Assembly: GCA_020026175.1 (NCBI GenBank)
Contig: JAHHQV010000009.1
Location: 1 to 59,409 of the forward strand
Direction: 5' to 3'
DNA: 59,409 nucleotides
From: Phocaeicola sp.
GTDB taxonomy: Bacteria > Bacteroidota > Bacteroidia > Bacteroidales > Bacteroidaceae
The notes under the pieces were generated by a model, which saw only the letters and a program-made list of their open reading frames with translations, was not told where the DNA came from and did no database searches. Within the stretch, counting starts at the first letter, position 1. Each line of letters starts with the position of its first letter. Shown here in pieces: positions 1 to 8,259 of the stretch. The translations under genes were made by a program, and so were the position numbers.

Positions 1-50
1 GACATTCAGAACCACAATCTGACGCTCTAACCGACTGAACTATAGTCACC
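1..50 (-). tRNA. tRNA-His (GTG), 3' part cut off by the window edge
   Basis: Read on the minus strand from 50, the sequence folds as the 5' two thirds of a tRNA. It has an acceptor strand with an extra leading G (the G-1 typical of tRNA-His), a GTTC/GAGC D stem, and a perfect TCAGA/TCTGA anticodon stem whose loop TTGTGGT carries anticodon GTG. The variable loop, T arm and 3' acceptor strand lie outside the window. A good Bacteroidetes promoter sits just upstream at 82-113. Confidence 0.9.
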
Positions 51-81
51 ATATTCACCAGCTTTCCTTTCAAAAGCGATG

Positions 82-113
82 CAAAGGTAAGTCTTATTTT
101 TGAAATATGCAAA
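82..113 (-). promoter_or_regulatory. Bacteroidetes-type promoter for tRNA-His
   Basis: On the minus strand TTTG (113-110) is followed after 20 bases by TACCTTTG (89-82). This matches the -33 TTTG and -7 TAnnTTTG boxes of the Bacteroidetes primary sigma factor. Transcription would start near 75, about 25 bases before the tRNA. An imperfect AT-rich inverted repeat at about 97-137 overlaps it and could help end capA transcription. Confidence 0.75.
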
Positions 114-148
114 CTTTCGTGATATATTTTTCAAAAAACATACATTTC

Positions 149-1219
149 TCACATATGCGATACTATTTCCGATGCCTCATCTATATATCTGTCCATCCTA
201 GTCCTCTCTATTTCATTCAAAACGCCCCTATCTATATCCTGAGGATACAATACGAACGAATCGCCTCCATTCAGCGAAGGCCTCGAAGTCCATACAAAAG
301 AACAATCATAATCAACCAGACGTGTTATTCCGTTTGTTTTTTTAAGCACTATCCTCACTGCCATCCCACCGTCGGTCTGTCTGGCACTCATATTAGATAT
401 ATAATTACCCAACGAGTAAACCACAAGATTCTTTTTAAGACTATTCTCCCCTCCTCTCAGTTCTACAGGCTGTATGACGTGAGGATGCGAACCTATCACA
501 TGGTCCACCCCCATGCCTATAAGCCATCCTGCCAAATCCTTTTCATGCTGCGAAGGCTTCGTATTATACTCCACTCCCCAATGCACCACAGCTATTATCA
601 CATCCGGCCTCATCAACCTAGCCTTCAGAATATCTTTCTTCATCTGCTCCTTATCGAGGAAGTTCACTATATTCGGCTCTCCCACCGGGATACCGTTTGT
701 ACCGTAAGTAGCATTGAGAAAAACCACCCTGAATCCTTTCTTTTCTACAAGAAGCGGATAATCATGCCTGCGCTCATCACTGTCTACATAAGTACCTGCA
801 TGACGTATCTTCAACGAGTCGAGCATACCTATAGTTCTCTCCAACCCTCTTCTTCCCCTGTCCATACAATGATTGTTGGCAGTCATCAGCACATTAAAGC
901 CCGCATCCCTTATGGCAAACAGAAATTCGTCGGGCGCACTAAATGTAGGATATCCCGTATATGGGCGTCCTCCCAAAGTCACTTCAAGGTTACCTACTGC
1001 TATGTCAGATTTTCTGATATGTCTTTTAACATAAGAAAAGCATTTTGAATAGTCGTATCGGCCGTCAGAACGTAATGCCGACTGAATCTGAGCCTTATGC
1101 TGCATCAAATCGCCGGCAAAATAAATGCTTAACGTATCTTGCTTAGCAGATAAGACATTTGTTGCCGACAACCACAAGATTGCCGGCAACAATAATATTG
1201 TATATAGCCTGTTATGCAC
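149..1219 (-). CDS. CapA-family secreted phosphoesterase
   Basis: This 356-residue protein resembles the CapA/PGA_cap family, a metallophosphatase fold first described in poly-gamma-glutamate capsule synthesis. An N-terminal signal peptide ends near residue 25. After it come the family motifs in order: AGD (35-37), GNLE (76-79), ANNH (114-117), a VVHWG motif near 213 and GSHPH near 243, which supply the metal-binding Asp, Asn and His residues. The protein should act in the periplasm or at the surface. No capsule or pgs genes are nearby, so the substrate is unknown. It lies 20 bases downstream of folD on the same strand and is probably cotranscribed with it. The family is secure; the function is not. 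Confidence 0.85.
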   Translation of the reverse strand: MHNRLYTILLLPAILWLSATNVLSAKQDTLSIYFAGDLMQHKAQIQSALRSDGRYDYSKCFSYVKRHIRKSDIAVGNLEVTLGGRPYTGYPTFSAPDEFLFAIRDAGFNVLMTANNHCMDRGRRGLERTIGMLDSLKIRHAGTYVDSDERRHDYPLLVEKKGFRVVFLNATYGTNGIPVGEPNIVNFLDKEQMKKDILKARLMRPDVIIAVVHWGVEYNTKPSQHEKDLAGWLIGMGVDHVIGSHPHVIQPVELRGGENSLKKNLVVYSLGNYISNMSARQTDGGMAVRIVLKKTNGITRLVDYDCSFVWTSRPSLNGGDSFVLYPQDIDRGVLNEIERTRMDRYIDEASEIVSHM

Positions 1220-1239
1220 TATGCAACTTTTTTTATAGT

Positions 1240-2121
1240 TTATCCGTATATAGCCTTCTTTCCGGCCAGCAGAGTATTCTTCATAAGAGAAACAATAGTC
1301 ATAGGTCCTACTCCACCTGGAACAGGAGTAATGAACGAACTTTTCGGAGCCACTTCGTCAAACTTCACATCGCCTGTCAGTCTGAATCCCGATTTTCTGG
1401 TAGCATCAGGCACACGTGTAGTACCCACGTCTATCACAACGACACCTTCCTTCACCATTCCAGCCGTTACAAACTCCGGCTGTCCCAATGCCGCAATTAC
1501 AATATCAGCCTCTCTGCACTCTTCTACAAGGTTATTGCTTCTGCTATGACACACGGTTACCGTAGCATCACCCGGACAAGCCTTCTGCATCATAAGCATA
1601 GCCATAGGCTTTCCGACTATATTGCTGCGTCCCAGCACCACACATTTCTTTCCACGTGTCTCTATGTCATATCTTTTAAGCAACTCCAATATACCGTTAG
1701 GAGTGGCAGACACATAGCAAGGCAGACCAATAGACATCCTGCCTACATTTATAGGATGAAAACCGTCGACATCCTTTCTATAGTCTATCGTCTCTATCAC
1801 CTTCTGTTCCGAGATATGTCCAGGGAGAGGAAGTTGTACAATAAATCCATCCACATCATCATCATTGTTCAGTTCCACCACCTTTGCCAGAAGCTCTTCC
1901 TCAGTCACATCCTGTTCATAGCGAATCAATGTAGACTTGAATCCGCAAGCCTCACAAGCCTTAACTTTATTTGCCACATAAGTTTCGCTTCCTCCATCAT
2001 GCCCCACCAATATGGCAGCCAGATGAGGACGCTTTCCACCCGAAGCTACTATAGCGTTCACTTCTTCGGATATTTCCTTTTTAACCTGTTCGGCTACAGC
2101 CTTACCGTCAATCAATACCAT
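1240..2121 (-). CDS. folD: Bifunctional methylenetetrahydrofolate dehydrogenase / methenyltetrahydrofolate cyclohydrolase
   Basis: FolD interconverts 5,10-methylene-, 5,10-methenyl- and 10-formyl-tetrahydrofolate in the cytoplasm, feeding purine and fMet synthesis. The 293 residues match the family length. Visible are the catalytic Tyr48 and Lys52 (YVxxK), QLPLP at 96-100, the KDVDGF loop at 116-121, a GRSNIVGKP nucleotide-binding motif near 166, and a C-terminal PVPGGVGPMT signature. The next gene upstream on this strand is folB, another folate gene. A possible -7 box (TATCTTTG, 2314-2307) would give an mRNA leader of about 180 bases containing the palindrome cluster at 2165-2222. Confidence 0.96.
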   Translation of the reverse strand: MVLIDGKAVAEQVKKEISEEVNAIVASGGKRPHLAAILVGHDGGSETYVANKVKACEACGFKSTLIRYEQDVTEEELLAKVVELNNDDDVDGFIVQLPLPGHISEQKVIETIDYRKDVDGFHPINVGRMSIGLPCYVSATPNGILELLKRYDIETRGKKCVVLGRSNIVGKPMAMLMMQKACPGDATVTVCHSRSNNLVEECREADIVIAALGQPEFVTAGMVKEGVVVIDVGTTRVPDATRKSGFRLTGDVKFDEVAPKSSFITPVPGGVGPMTIVSLMKNTLLAGKKAIYG

Positions 2122-2441
2122 AAGCCTTTCTATAAAAATTAATAAAACTCTCTATACATAAAAACAACGCCTAATCGTTTTGAAACAAACGCCCAGTCGT
2201 TTTGATCAAAACGATTAGGCGCTTAAAAAAAACGCCACTACCCCCAAAAACGGCATCAAGCGCACCTACATGAGACATCACACCTGCAATAATCACATGC
2301 TACACACAAAGATAAGAAAAAAAGTCAAAAAACAGAATAAAACAACACCTTTTATAGCTTTCTTCTCAATCCACATTAAAACGCTAAACTACTGCTTTTC
2401 TTGGTCATTCCGTTTTCTGTTTTAAATTCTCCGGTAAATAT
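2122..2441. other. folB-folD intergenic region
   Basis: This 320-base gap between two minus-strand folate genes has no plausible gene. It holds the palindrome cluster at 2165-2222 with a decayed-looking continuation to about 2265, and a candidate minus-strand -7 box (TATCTTTG, 2314-2307) without a well-spaced -33 TTTG. The rest is AT-rich and shows nothing recognisable. Confidence 0.6.
2165..2222. repeat. Cluster of short palindromic units, consensus about AACGCCYARTCGTTTT
   Basis: Three related units lie side by side: CGCCTAATCGTTTTG (2168-2182), CGCCCAGTCGTTTTG (2190-2204) and CAAAACGATTAGGCG (2207-2221), the last being the reverse complement of the first. The outer pair forms a 16-base perfect inverted repeat (2168-2183 with 2206-2221). 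TCGTTTTGATCAAAACGA (2197-2214) is a perfect 18-base palindrome. A sister cluster with the same core lies at 29446-29506, upstream of rsmH. Its function is unknown. Confidence 0.8.
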
Positions 2442-2810
2442 CTATTTTCTGTATACAGCATTCACTCCTACATTTTTGCAGTCGGCTCCCATCGGTGGGT
2501 TTTCCTTATATATCGTAATGTTTATTTCTTCTATACTCTCGAAGCTGCAAAACAATCTATTACATATTCTGTATGCCACATTTTCCAGTAGCATAGATTT
2601 CTGTTCCATTTCTTCCTTCGTCATGTCGTATATATCTGCATAGCTGATGGTATATTCAAGGTTATCGGAAATGGCAGCTTTGGTAAAATTAGTTTTTATA
2701 TTCAGGCTTACTTTATACACAGAGCCTACGATATTTTCTTGTGGAAGGACTCCATGATATGCGAAGAATTTCATTTCTTCTATGATGATATTGTTCGATA
2801 TTGTTGTCAT
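2442..2810 (-). CDS. folB: Dihydroneopterin aldolase
   Basis: FolB cleaves 7,8-dihydroneopterin to 6-hydroxymethyl-7,8-dihydropterin and glycolaldehyde in folate synthesis. The 122-residue length is normal. Family features include the N-terminal FFAYHGVLPQE segment (the conserved YHG region near 17-19), the YADIYD motif in the middle, and a C-terminal KENPPMGADC segment in which the K-x-x-x-P part is typical. It is separated from nrdJ by a terminator-like hairpin (2834-2872). On the other side is folD, so folB and folD probably form one folate transcription unit broken by a long leader. Confidence 0.9.
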   Translation of the reverse strand: MTTISNNIIIEEMKFFAYHGVLPQENIVGSVYKVSLNIKTNFTKAAISDNLEYTISYADIYDMTKEEMEQKSMLLENVAYRICNRLFCSFESIEEINITIYKENPPMGADCKNVGVNAVYRK

Positions 2811-2833
2811 GTCTTTAAGTATTTAAAAGAAAT

Positions 2834-2872
2834 AAAGCGAAGATTAGGCTTCCAGAGCTTATTCTTCGCTTT
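2834..2872 (-). terminator. Probable terminator of nrdJ
   Basis: AAAGCGAAGA (2834-2843) and TCTTCGCTTT (2863-2872) form a perfect 10-base stem, 34 bases past the nrdJ stop. On the minus strand the stem is followed by ATTTCTTTT, a moderate U-rich tail. Confidence 0.65.
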
Positions 2873-2906
2873 AATATGATGGTATTATAATGTTTAGTTT
2901 ATCAGT

Positions 2907-5462
2907 TTATCCACAACGTGAAGAACCGCAAGTAGTACAAATAAGGCATCCTTCTTGGTATATAAGGGTTTCATTGCCACAGTTAGGACATTTCACCCCT
3001 TTAGCCTGAGTACCATCTTGTACATATTTCTTCAAAGCTCTTTCAACGCCGTTTTTCCATGTATTGATATTTTCACTGTCAAGCTGAAGTGAACTTACCA
3101 ATTTTATTACTTGCTCTATAGGCATTCTCCATCGCAATACTCCCGACAGTAATTTGGCATAGTTCCAATATTCCTTGTTGAATCGTTCGGACAAGCCTTC
3201 GATAGTCATTTTATATCCACGCTTGTTTTCGAACTGGAAGTCGTATCGTTTATTGCCGAACTCGTCATAATTCTTTATGATTTTTCCGCAAGTTACAGAT
3301 TTAGGAAGTACAATACCTTCATCATCATCCTGCAGACCTGTGAATATCTCGTAAGGATGTCCGTCAAGGAGTCCTACAAAAGCTACCCATTTTTCTTTAT
3401 TGTTCTGGAAACGTACTACATCGGCTTCCAGTACTTTAGGTCTTACTTCTACCAGCTCGGGTATTCTGCATGAGCAAGTAGCTTCTTCTTTTCTCTTTTC
3501 TTCCTTATTGGTCTTTTGTGTAGATACAAGTACTCCCGAACGTGAGCCGTCGCGGTATACAGTACATCCTTTACATCCAGATTTCCATGCTTCGACGTAT
3601 AGCTTGTTTACAAGTTCTTCGTCTACATTGTTAGGAAGGTTTATAGTGACACTGATAGAATGGTCAACCCATTTTTGTATTCTTCCCTGCATTTTCACCT
3701 TCATCAGCCAGTCAATGTCGTTTGAAGTAGCTTTATAGTAAGGAGATTTTGCAACCAGTTCGTCTATCTCTTCTTGAGAATAGTTTTTCTGTGTGTCAAG
3801 TCCGTTGGCTTCCATCCATGTAAGGAATTTATGGTGGAATACTATATATTCTTCAAACGAATCTCCTGTTTCGTCTATAAAGTCCACTCTTACATTTTCG
3901 TCATTTGGATTGACTTTCCTTCTTCTCTTATAAACAGGCAAGAATACAGGTTCGATACCTGAAGTAGTTTGAGTCATAAGGCTTGTAGTACCTGTAGGAG
4001 CAATAGTAAGACATGCAATATTTCTACGTCCATACTTCACCATATCGTTATAAAGTGAGGGGTCTTCTTCCTTAATTCGATTTACAAAAGGATTGTCTTT
4101 TTCCCTTTCGCTGTCGTATATTTCGAATGAACCTCTTTCTTTTGCCATTTCTACAGAAGAGCGGTATGCTTCGACAGCGATAGTCTTGTGTACTTTTTCT
4201 GCAAAATCAGTAGCTTCTTCCGATCCGTATCTCAGTCCCATAGCAGCAAGCATGTCACCTTCGGCAGTGATACCTACGCCGGTACGTCTTCCCAATCCTG
4301 ATTTTCTGTATATTTTTTCCCAAAGATGTCTTTCTGTGCTTTTAACCTCTACACTTTCTGGGTCTGAATCTATTTTCTCAAGAATAAGTCCGATTTTTTC
4401 AAGTTCGAGGTCGATGATGTCATCCATTATTCTTTGAGCCAGTCTTACGTGTTTCTTAAACAAGTCGAAGTCGAAGTATGCATCTTTTGTGAATGGATTT
4501 ACCACATACGAGTAAAGATTGATGGCCAAAAGACGGCATGAGTCGTATGGGCACAATGGAATTTCTCCACAAGGGTTTGTAGATACAGTCTTGAATCCAA
4601 GATTAGCATAACAGTCGGCTACCGATTCTCTGATTATAGTGTCCCAAAACAATACTCCAGGTTCTGCCGATTTCCATGCGTTGTGTACTATCTTTTTCCA
4701 CAATTCGCCAGCATTGATTTCTTTTGTATATTGAGGCTTGTCAGAGTCTATAGGAAATTTCTGTGTATATATTCTGTTCTCTGTAGCAGCTTTCATGAAT
4801 TCATCGTCCAGTTTTACAGAAACGTTTGCTCCTGTAACTTTACCTTCTGTCATCTTGGCGTCGATGAATGATTCTGAATCAGGATGCTTTATAGAAACGC
4901 TCAGCATCAGTGCACCTCTTCTTCCGTCTTGTGCTACTTCTCTTGTAGAGTTTGAATAGCGTTCCATGAAAGGAACCAAGCCTGTAGAAGTCAATGCAGA
5001 GTTCTTTACTGGCGAACCTTTAGGACGGATGTGTGATAAATCGTGTCCCACACCACCTCTACGTTTCATCAGCTGGACCTGTTCTTCATCTATATGGATA
5101 ATTGCACCATAAGAATCGGCTTCACCGTCAAGTCCGATAACAAAGCAGTTTGACAAAGATGCCACCTGATACTTGTTTCCGATACCTGTCATTGGGCTTC
5201 CTTGAGGCACAATGTATCTGAAATGGTCAAAAAGATGGAACAGTTCTTCAGATGACAGCGGGTTAGGGTAATTGTTTTCTATACGGGCTATTTCATTGGC
5301 CAGTCTCCAATGCATGTCTTTTGGCGACTGTTCATATATGTTGCCAAAAGAATCCTTGACAGCGTATTTGTTTACCCAAACGCGTGCTGCGAGTTCGTCC
5401 CCATTGAAATATTTTAATGCCGCTTCATAAGCTTCATTATAAGTATAAATTCTATCTTCCAC
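2907..5462 (-). CDS. nrdJ: Adenosylcobalamin-dependent (class II) ribonucleoside-diphosphate reductase
   Basis: This enzyme reduces ribonucleotides to deoxyribonucleotides using coenzyme B12 and needs no oxygen or separate radical subunit. The protein has the barrel core with SLSNCFVIG near 100, the NPCGEIPL active-site motif near 300, and a TIAPTGTTS phosphate-binding segment near 490. The C-terminal tail has a zinc-ribbon type CPNC...CTTC pair and ends SSRCG, with cysteines suited to re-reducing the active site. I chose the GTG at 5462 (851 residues). The longer reading from a TTG at 5495 begins inside a good promoter -7 box, so it could not be translated from that transcript. A hairpin at 2834-2872 follows the gene. 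Confidence 0.92.
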   Translation of the reverse strand: MEDRIYTYNEAYEAALKYFNGDELAARVWVNKYAVKDSFGNIYEQSPKDMHWRLANEIARIENNYPNPLSSEELFHLFDHFRYIVPQGSPMTGIGNKYQVASLSNCFVIGLDGEADSYGAIIHIDEEQVQLMKRRGGVGHDLSHIRPKGSPVKNSALTSTGLVPFMERYSNSTREVAQDGRRGALMLSVSIKHPDSESFIDAKMTEGKVTGANVSVKLDDEFMKAATENRIYTQKFPIDSDKPQYTKEINAGELWKKIVHNAWKSAEPGVLFWDTIIRESVADCYANLGFKTVSTNPCGEIPLCPYDSCRLLAINLYSYVVNPFTKDAYFDFDLFKKHVRLAQRIMDDIIDLELEKIGLILEKIDSDPESVEVKSTERHLWEKIYRKSGLGRRTGVGITAEGDMLAAMGLRYGSEEATDFAEKVHKTIAVEAYRSSVEMAKERGSFEIYDSEREKDNPFVNRIKEEDPSLYNDMVKYGRRNIACLTIAPTGTTSLMTQTTSGIEPVFLPVYKRRRKVNPNDENVRVDFIDETGDSFEEYIVFHHKFLTWMEANGLDTQKNYSQEEIDELVAKSPYYKATSNDIDWLMKVKMQGRIQKWVDHSISVTINLPNNVDEELVNKLYVEAWKSGCKGCTVYRDGSRSGVLVSTQKTNKEEKRKEEATCSCRIPELVEVRPKVLEADVVRFQNNKEKWVAFVGLLDGHPYEIFTGLQDDDEGIVLPKSVTCGKIIKNYDEFGNKRYDFQFENKRGYKMTIEGLSERFNKEYWNYAKLLSGVLRWRMPIEQVIKLVSSLQLDSENINTWKNGVERALKKYVQDGTQAKGVKCPNCGNETLIYQEGCLICTTCGSSRCG

Positions 5463-5492
5463 GATTGTATATGATATAATTATTTTATTGTG

Positions 5493-5523
5493 CAAAGCTA
5501 TGAATGTTTTTTAAATGCTCAAA
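5493..5523 (-). promoter_or_regulatory. Bacteroidetes-type promoter of nrdJ; decides its start codon
   Basis: On the minus strand TTTG (5523-5520), 19 bases, then TAGCTTTG (5500-5493). Transcription should start near 5486, about 24 bases before the GTG at 5462. No cobalamin riboswitch or B12-box-like sequence is visible in the short leader. Confidence 0.75.
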
Positions 5524-5670
5524 GAGAAAACATGTAATTTTATCAACACTATTTTCAAAAGTTTTCAAATCTAAATTTCAATTACCTTATTATCAGATAT
5601 ATATAATTTCTGAAAGGTTAAAAAGTTGTCTAATTTAGAAAACTATATACCTATTTGTATGCATTATATT

Positions 5671-5699
5671 TTTGAATCTTTTATTTTGTATTATCTTTG
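5671..5699 (+). promoter_or_regulatory. Bacteroidetes-type promoter of the nitroreductase gene
   Basis: TTTG (5671-5674), 17 bases, then TATCTTTG (5692-5699), ending 24 bases before the ATG at 5723. It fits the -33/-7 consensus. It diverges from the nrdJ promoter across about 150 bases. Confidence 0.7.
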
Positions 5700-5722
5700 T
5701 AGTATGATCAAAAACTTACAAT

Positions 5723-6463
5723 ATGGACTCAATAAAAAATCGTAAAACTATCCGCAAATACAAACTGACGGATGTTCCTTCCGAACTATTGAATTCGTTG
5801 CTTGAAGAATCGTTCAGAGCTTCTACAATGGGAAATCTGCAACTATATAGTGTTGTGGTGACAAGAGACAAGAGCATGAAGGAAAAACTTGCTCCTGCAC
5901 ATTTCAACCAGCCTATGGCTACATCGGCTCCGGTGGTACTTACATTCTGTGCCGATTTTAATAGAGTGAGCCTATGGTGCAGACAGAGAAAGGCAAAACC
6001 AGGATATGATAATTTCCTTTCGTTTATGAATGCTGTTTCGGATGCACTGCTGGTTACTCAGAACTTCTGTACTTTGGCCGAAGAGGTAGGGCTGGGGATA
6101 TGCTATCTAGGAACTACAATTTATAATCCCGATCAGATTATAGATACTTTGAACTTGCCTGAACTTGTGATACCTGTAGCTACTATTACCGTAGGCTATC
6201 CTGATGAAAACCCTGATCAGCCTGAAAGATTGCCGGTTTGCGGATTGATACACGAGGAGATATACAGACAATACACTTCGGAAGATATTGACAGAATATA
6301 TCAAGAAAAGGAATCTATGCCTGAGAACAAGAAGTTTGTTGAAATAAACAAAACAGAGACTCTTGCCCAAATTTTTACGGATATAAGATATAAGAAGTCA
6401 GATCTAGAGCTAATGTCGGATAAATTTATCGGAGTATTAAGAAAGCAAGGTTTCTTTAAGTAA
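5723..6463 (+). CDS. NfsA/FRP-like nitroreductase family NAD(P)H oxidoreductase
   Basis: This is a 246-residue flavoprotein of the nitroreductase fold, expected to bind FMN and reduce nitroaromatics, quinones or flavins with NAD(P)H. The N-terminal RKTIRKY segment (7-13) and the SFRASTMGNLQ region (31-41) are the usual FMN phosphate and ring contacts. EEVGLGICYLG near 120 and the IPVATITVGYP strand near 155 follow the family pattern. It stands alone between a divergent promoter and a bidirectional terminator. The natural substrate cannot be read from the sequence. Confidence 0.85.
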   Translation: MDSIKNRKTIRKYKLTDVPSELLNSLLEESFRASTMGNLQLYSVVVTRDKSMKEKLAPAHFNQPMATSAPVVLTFCADFNRVSLWCRQRKAKPGYDNFLSFMNAVSDALLVTQNFCTLAEEVGLGICYLGTTIYNPDQIIDTLNLPELVIPVATITVGYPDENPDQPERLPVCGLIHEEIYRQYTSEDIDRIYQEKESMPENKKFVEINKTETLAQIFTDIRYKKSDLELMSDKFIGVLRKQGFFK

Positions 6464-6481
6464 GAATATATACTATAAATG

Positions 6482-6519
6482 AAAAAAAGTCATAACCATC
6501 AGTAGTTATGACTTTTTTT
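6482..6519. terminator. Bidirectional terminator between the nitroreductase gene and dnaA
   Basis: GTCATAAC (6489-6496) pairs with GTTATGAC (6505-6512), flanked by seven A on one side and seven T on the other. It therefore works as a U-tailed hairpin in both directions. It sits exactly between two convergent genes. Confidence 0.85.
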
Positions 6520-6522
6520 CAT

Positions 6523-7932
6523 TTATCTATTTCTTAAAGTCGCTTCTATTTCTTCTATTTCGGTTTTGAATGCTTTGTCCACTTCTACCTGGTCTTTTAC
6601 TATCTTGCATGCATGCAGCACTGTAGCATGGTCTTTTTTGCCTATCAGCTGACCGATTTTAGAAGATGATGTATCTGTATGTTTCTTTGCAAGATACATT
6701 GCAACCTGTCTTACTTGTACAACTTCCCTTTTTCTTGTCTTGGTATGTATGGTAGAAGTGTCTACCTTGTAGTAAGTACATACTTTTTCTATGATGTCGT
6801 CTACGCTTACAGGTTTCACTTCTGCACATTTAACAGCTTTTCTTACTATTCTTTGTGTCAAGTCTATATCTATTTCACGCTTCAACAGTATAGATTGTGC
6901 CAATAGTGAGTTTACTATACCCTCAAGTTCACGCACACTTTCGTTTACGTTTTCCGCTATATAGCTTATTACAGACTCAGGTATTACCAGTCCGTCCTTG
7001 CGTATTTTGTTTCTAAGTATATTCTTTCTCAGTTCTATATCTGGCTTTTCAAGTTCTGCCACCAGTCCCCACTTGAAACGTGTAAGAAGTCGGTCTTCCA
7101 TACCTTGCAACATTACAGGAGCGCGGTCGGAAGTAAGTATAAGTTGCTTTCCATTCTGATGGAGATGGTTGAAGATATGGAAGAAAGTGTTCTGAGTCTT
7201 TGTAACTCCAGCAAATTCTTGGATATCATCAATTATAAGGACATCTATAGTCTGATAGAACGTAATGAAATCATTGAAGTGATTAGTTCTTACAGAGTCG
7301 GTATATTGAACTTGAAAAAGATGTGCAGAAACATACAAAACTCGCTTTTCTGGATAAAGTTCCTTTATGCGTGTACCAATAGCGTTGATAAGATGAGTCT
7401 TACCAACACCTGACGGACCATATATGAACAGAGGGTTAAAGGTACGGGCAGGGTTCTTGGCTACAGTTTCTGCTACAGTTCTTGAGAACACATTGCTATT
7501 ACCTTTTATAAAGTTTTCGAAATTGTATTTTGGGTTCAGATGTGGATCAAGGTCATGCACTACTTGCGCCTGAAGCGGATTAGGCGTTTTGTTTACATTC
7601 TGTGCAGGTGCCTGTTGCTGAACTGCAGGAGAATGTTTTGCTCCTTCTACATTTACAGATATTTGGTTTGTCTTATCTGTAAGTATAGAATACATCAACT
7701 CCGTGCCTTCTCCTATTTCTTTGAAGATGGCAGCACGAAGCAATCCCACGTACTTTTCTTCCAGATACTCATAGAAGAAAGGACTTGGAACCCCAATAGT
7801 CAGTGCCTGACTTTCGTATTTAAGAGGTACGATAGGCTCGAACCATGTTTTATAAGCCGTTGCATTGACGTTGTCTTTTATGAAATCAAGACACTTGTCC
7901 CATAACACAATAGCTTGGTTTTTATCTGTCAT
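6523..7932 (-). CDS. dnaA: Chromosomal replication initiator protein DnaA
   Basis: DnaA binds and melts the replication origin. The 469 residues show the N-terminal DnaB-interacting domain (about 1-85), a variable Gln/Pro-rich linker (about 95-130), an AAA+ domain with Walker A GPSGVGKT (172-179) and Walker B IIDDIQEF (Asp235-Asp236), and a C-terminal DNA-binding domain with the signature KKDHATVLHAC near 434. It is not followed by dnaN or recF, as is usual in Bacteroidales, and no cluster of DnaA boxes is seen in its upstream region. Confidence 0.97.
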   Translation of the reverse strand: MTDKNQAIVLWDKCLDFIKDNVNATAYKTWFEPIVPLKYESQALTIGVPSPFFYEYLEEKYVGLLRAAIFKEIGEGTELMYSILTDKTNQISVNVEGAKHSPAVQQQAPAQNVNKTPNPLQAQVVHDLDPHLNPKYNFENFIKGNSNVFSRTVAETVAKNPARTFNPLFIYGPSGVGKTHLINAIGTRIKELYPEKRVLYVSAHLFQVQYTDSVRTNHFNDFITFYQTIDVLIIDDIQEFAGVTKTQNTFFHIFNHLHQNGKQLILTSDRAPVMLQGMEDRLLTRFKWGLVAELEKPDIELRKNILRNKIRKDGLVIPESVISYIAENVNESVRELEGIVNSLLAQSILLKREIDIDLTQRIVRKAVKCAEVKPVSVDDIIEKVCTYYKVDTSTIHTKTRKREVVQVRQVAMYLAKKHTDTSSSKIGQLIGKKDHATVLHACKIVKDQVEVDKAFKTEIEEIEATLRNR

Positions 7933-8259
7933 ATTTGGTCAAAAACTTTTTAAGCGAACTTTCTACACTGCAAATTTCGTAATGATATTTCAAAAAAACA
8001 AATGATTTTTCTTTTGTTTTTTTGAAATATTTTACAATATATTGATTATCAGTATTGTATATATATATATGTATGAGCCCTGTATTACCGATGTTTGTAT
8101 TATACAATCTTTTGATAATTAGCGGATTGTAAGTTGGAAAAATGACAGCGTCACTTTTAGATATGTATTTACAATGTTGATATTCAGAATATTCCGGAGT
8201 AAATGTATTTTAGAATAATTTTTTATTATTTAAAATGTATCTATATAACTCACGGTTTC
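7933..8259. other. Region upstream of dnaA
   Basis: This 327-base AT-rich gap between two minus-strand genes holds the long inverted repeat at 7985-8030 but no gene. No TTATCCACA-type DnaA box cluster and no TAnnTTTG promoter box on the dnaA strand could be found. Confidence 0.6.
7985..8030. repeat. 18-base perfect inverted repeat upstream of dnaA
   Basis: ATATTTCAAAAAAACAAA (7985-8002) is matched by its reverse complement at 8013-8030 across a 10-base loop. It begins 53 bases upstream of the dnaA start. It could be a terminator of the upstream mlaD transcript or a site in the dnaA leader. Its A/T tracts make it weak as an RNA hairpin. Confidence 0.6.

Noticed and set aside
107..1048. Long open frame on the plus strand opposite the CapA-like gene
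   Set aside because: It is the shadow of a well-supported minus-strand gene with family motifs; its translation is rich in His, Tyr, Ser and Arg without any domain. The same holds for 1159-2142 opposite folD and 31315-32097 opposite ftsI.
5463..5722. Possible cobalamin riboswitch for the B12-dependent reductase
   Set aside because: No B12-box-like sequence is seen, and the promoter leaves a leader of only about 24 bases.
7922..8107. Short open frame of 61 codons upstream of dnaA
   Set aside because: It covers the inverted repeat and low-complexity A/T tracts and overlaps the dnaA start; its composition is not gene-like.
7933..8259. Possible replication origin beside dnaA
   Set aside because: No cluster of TTATCCACA-like boxes could be found; single near matches (such as TTATCAGTA) are expected in AT-rich DNA.
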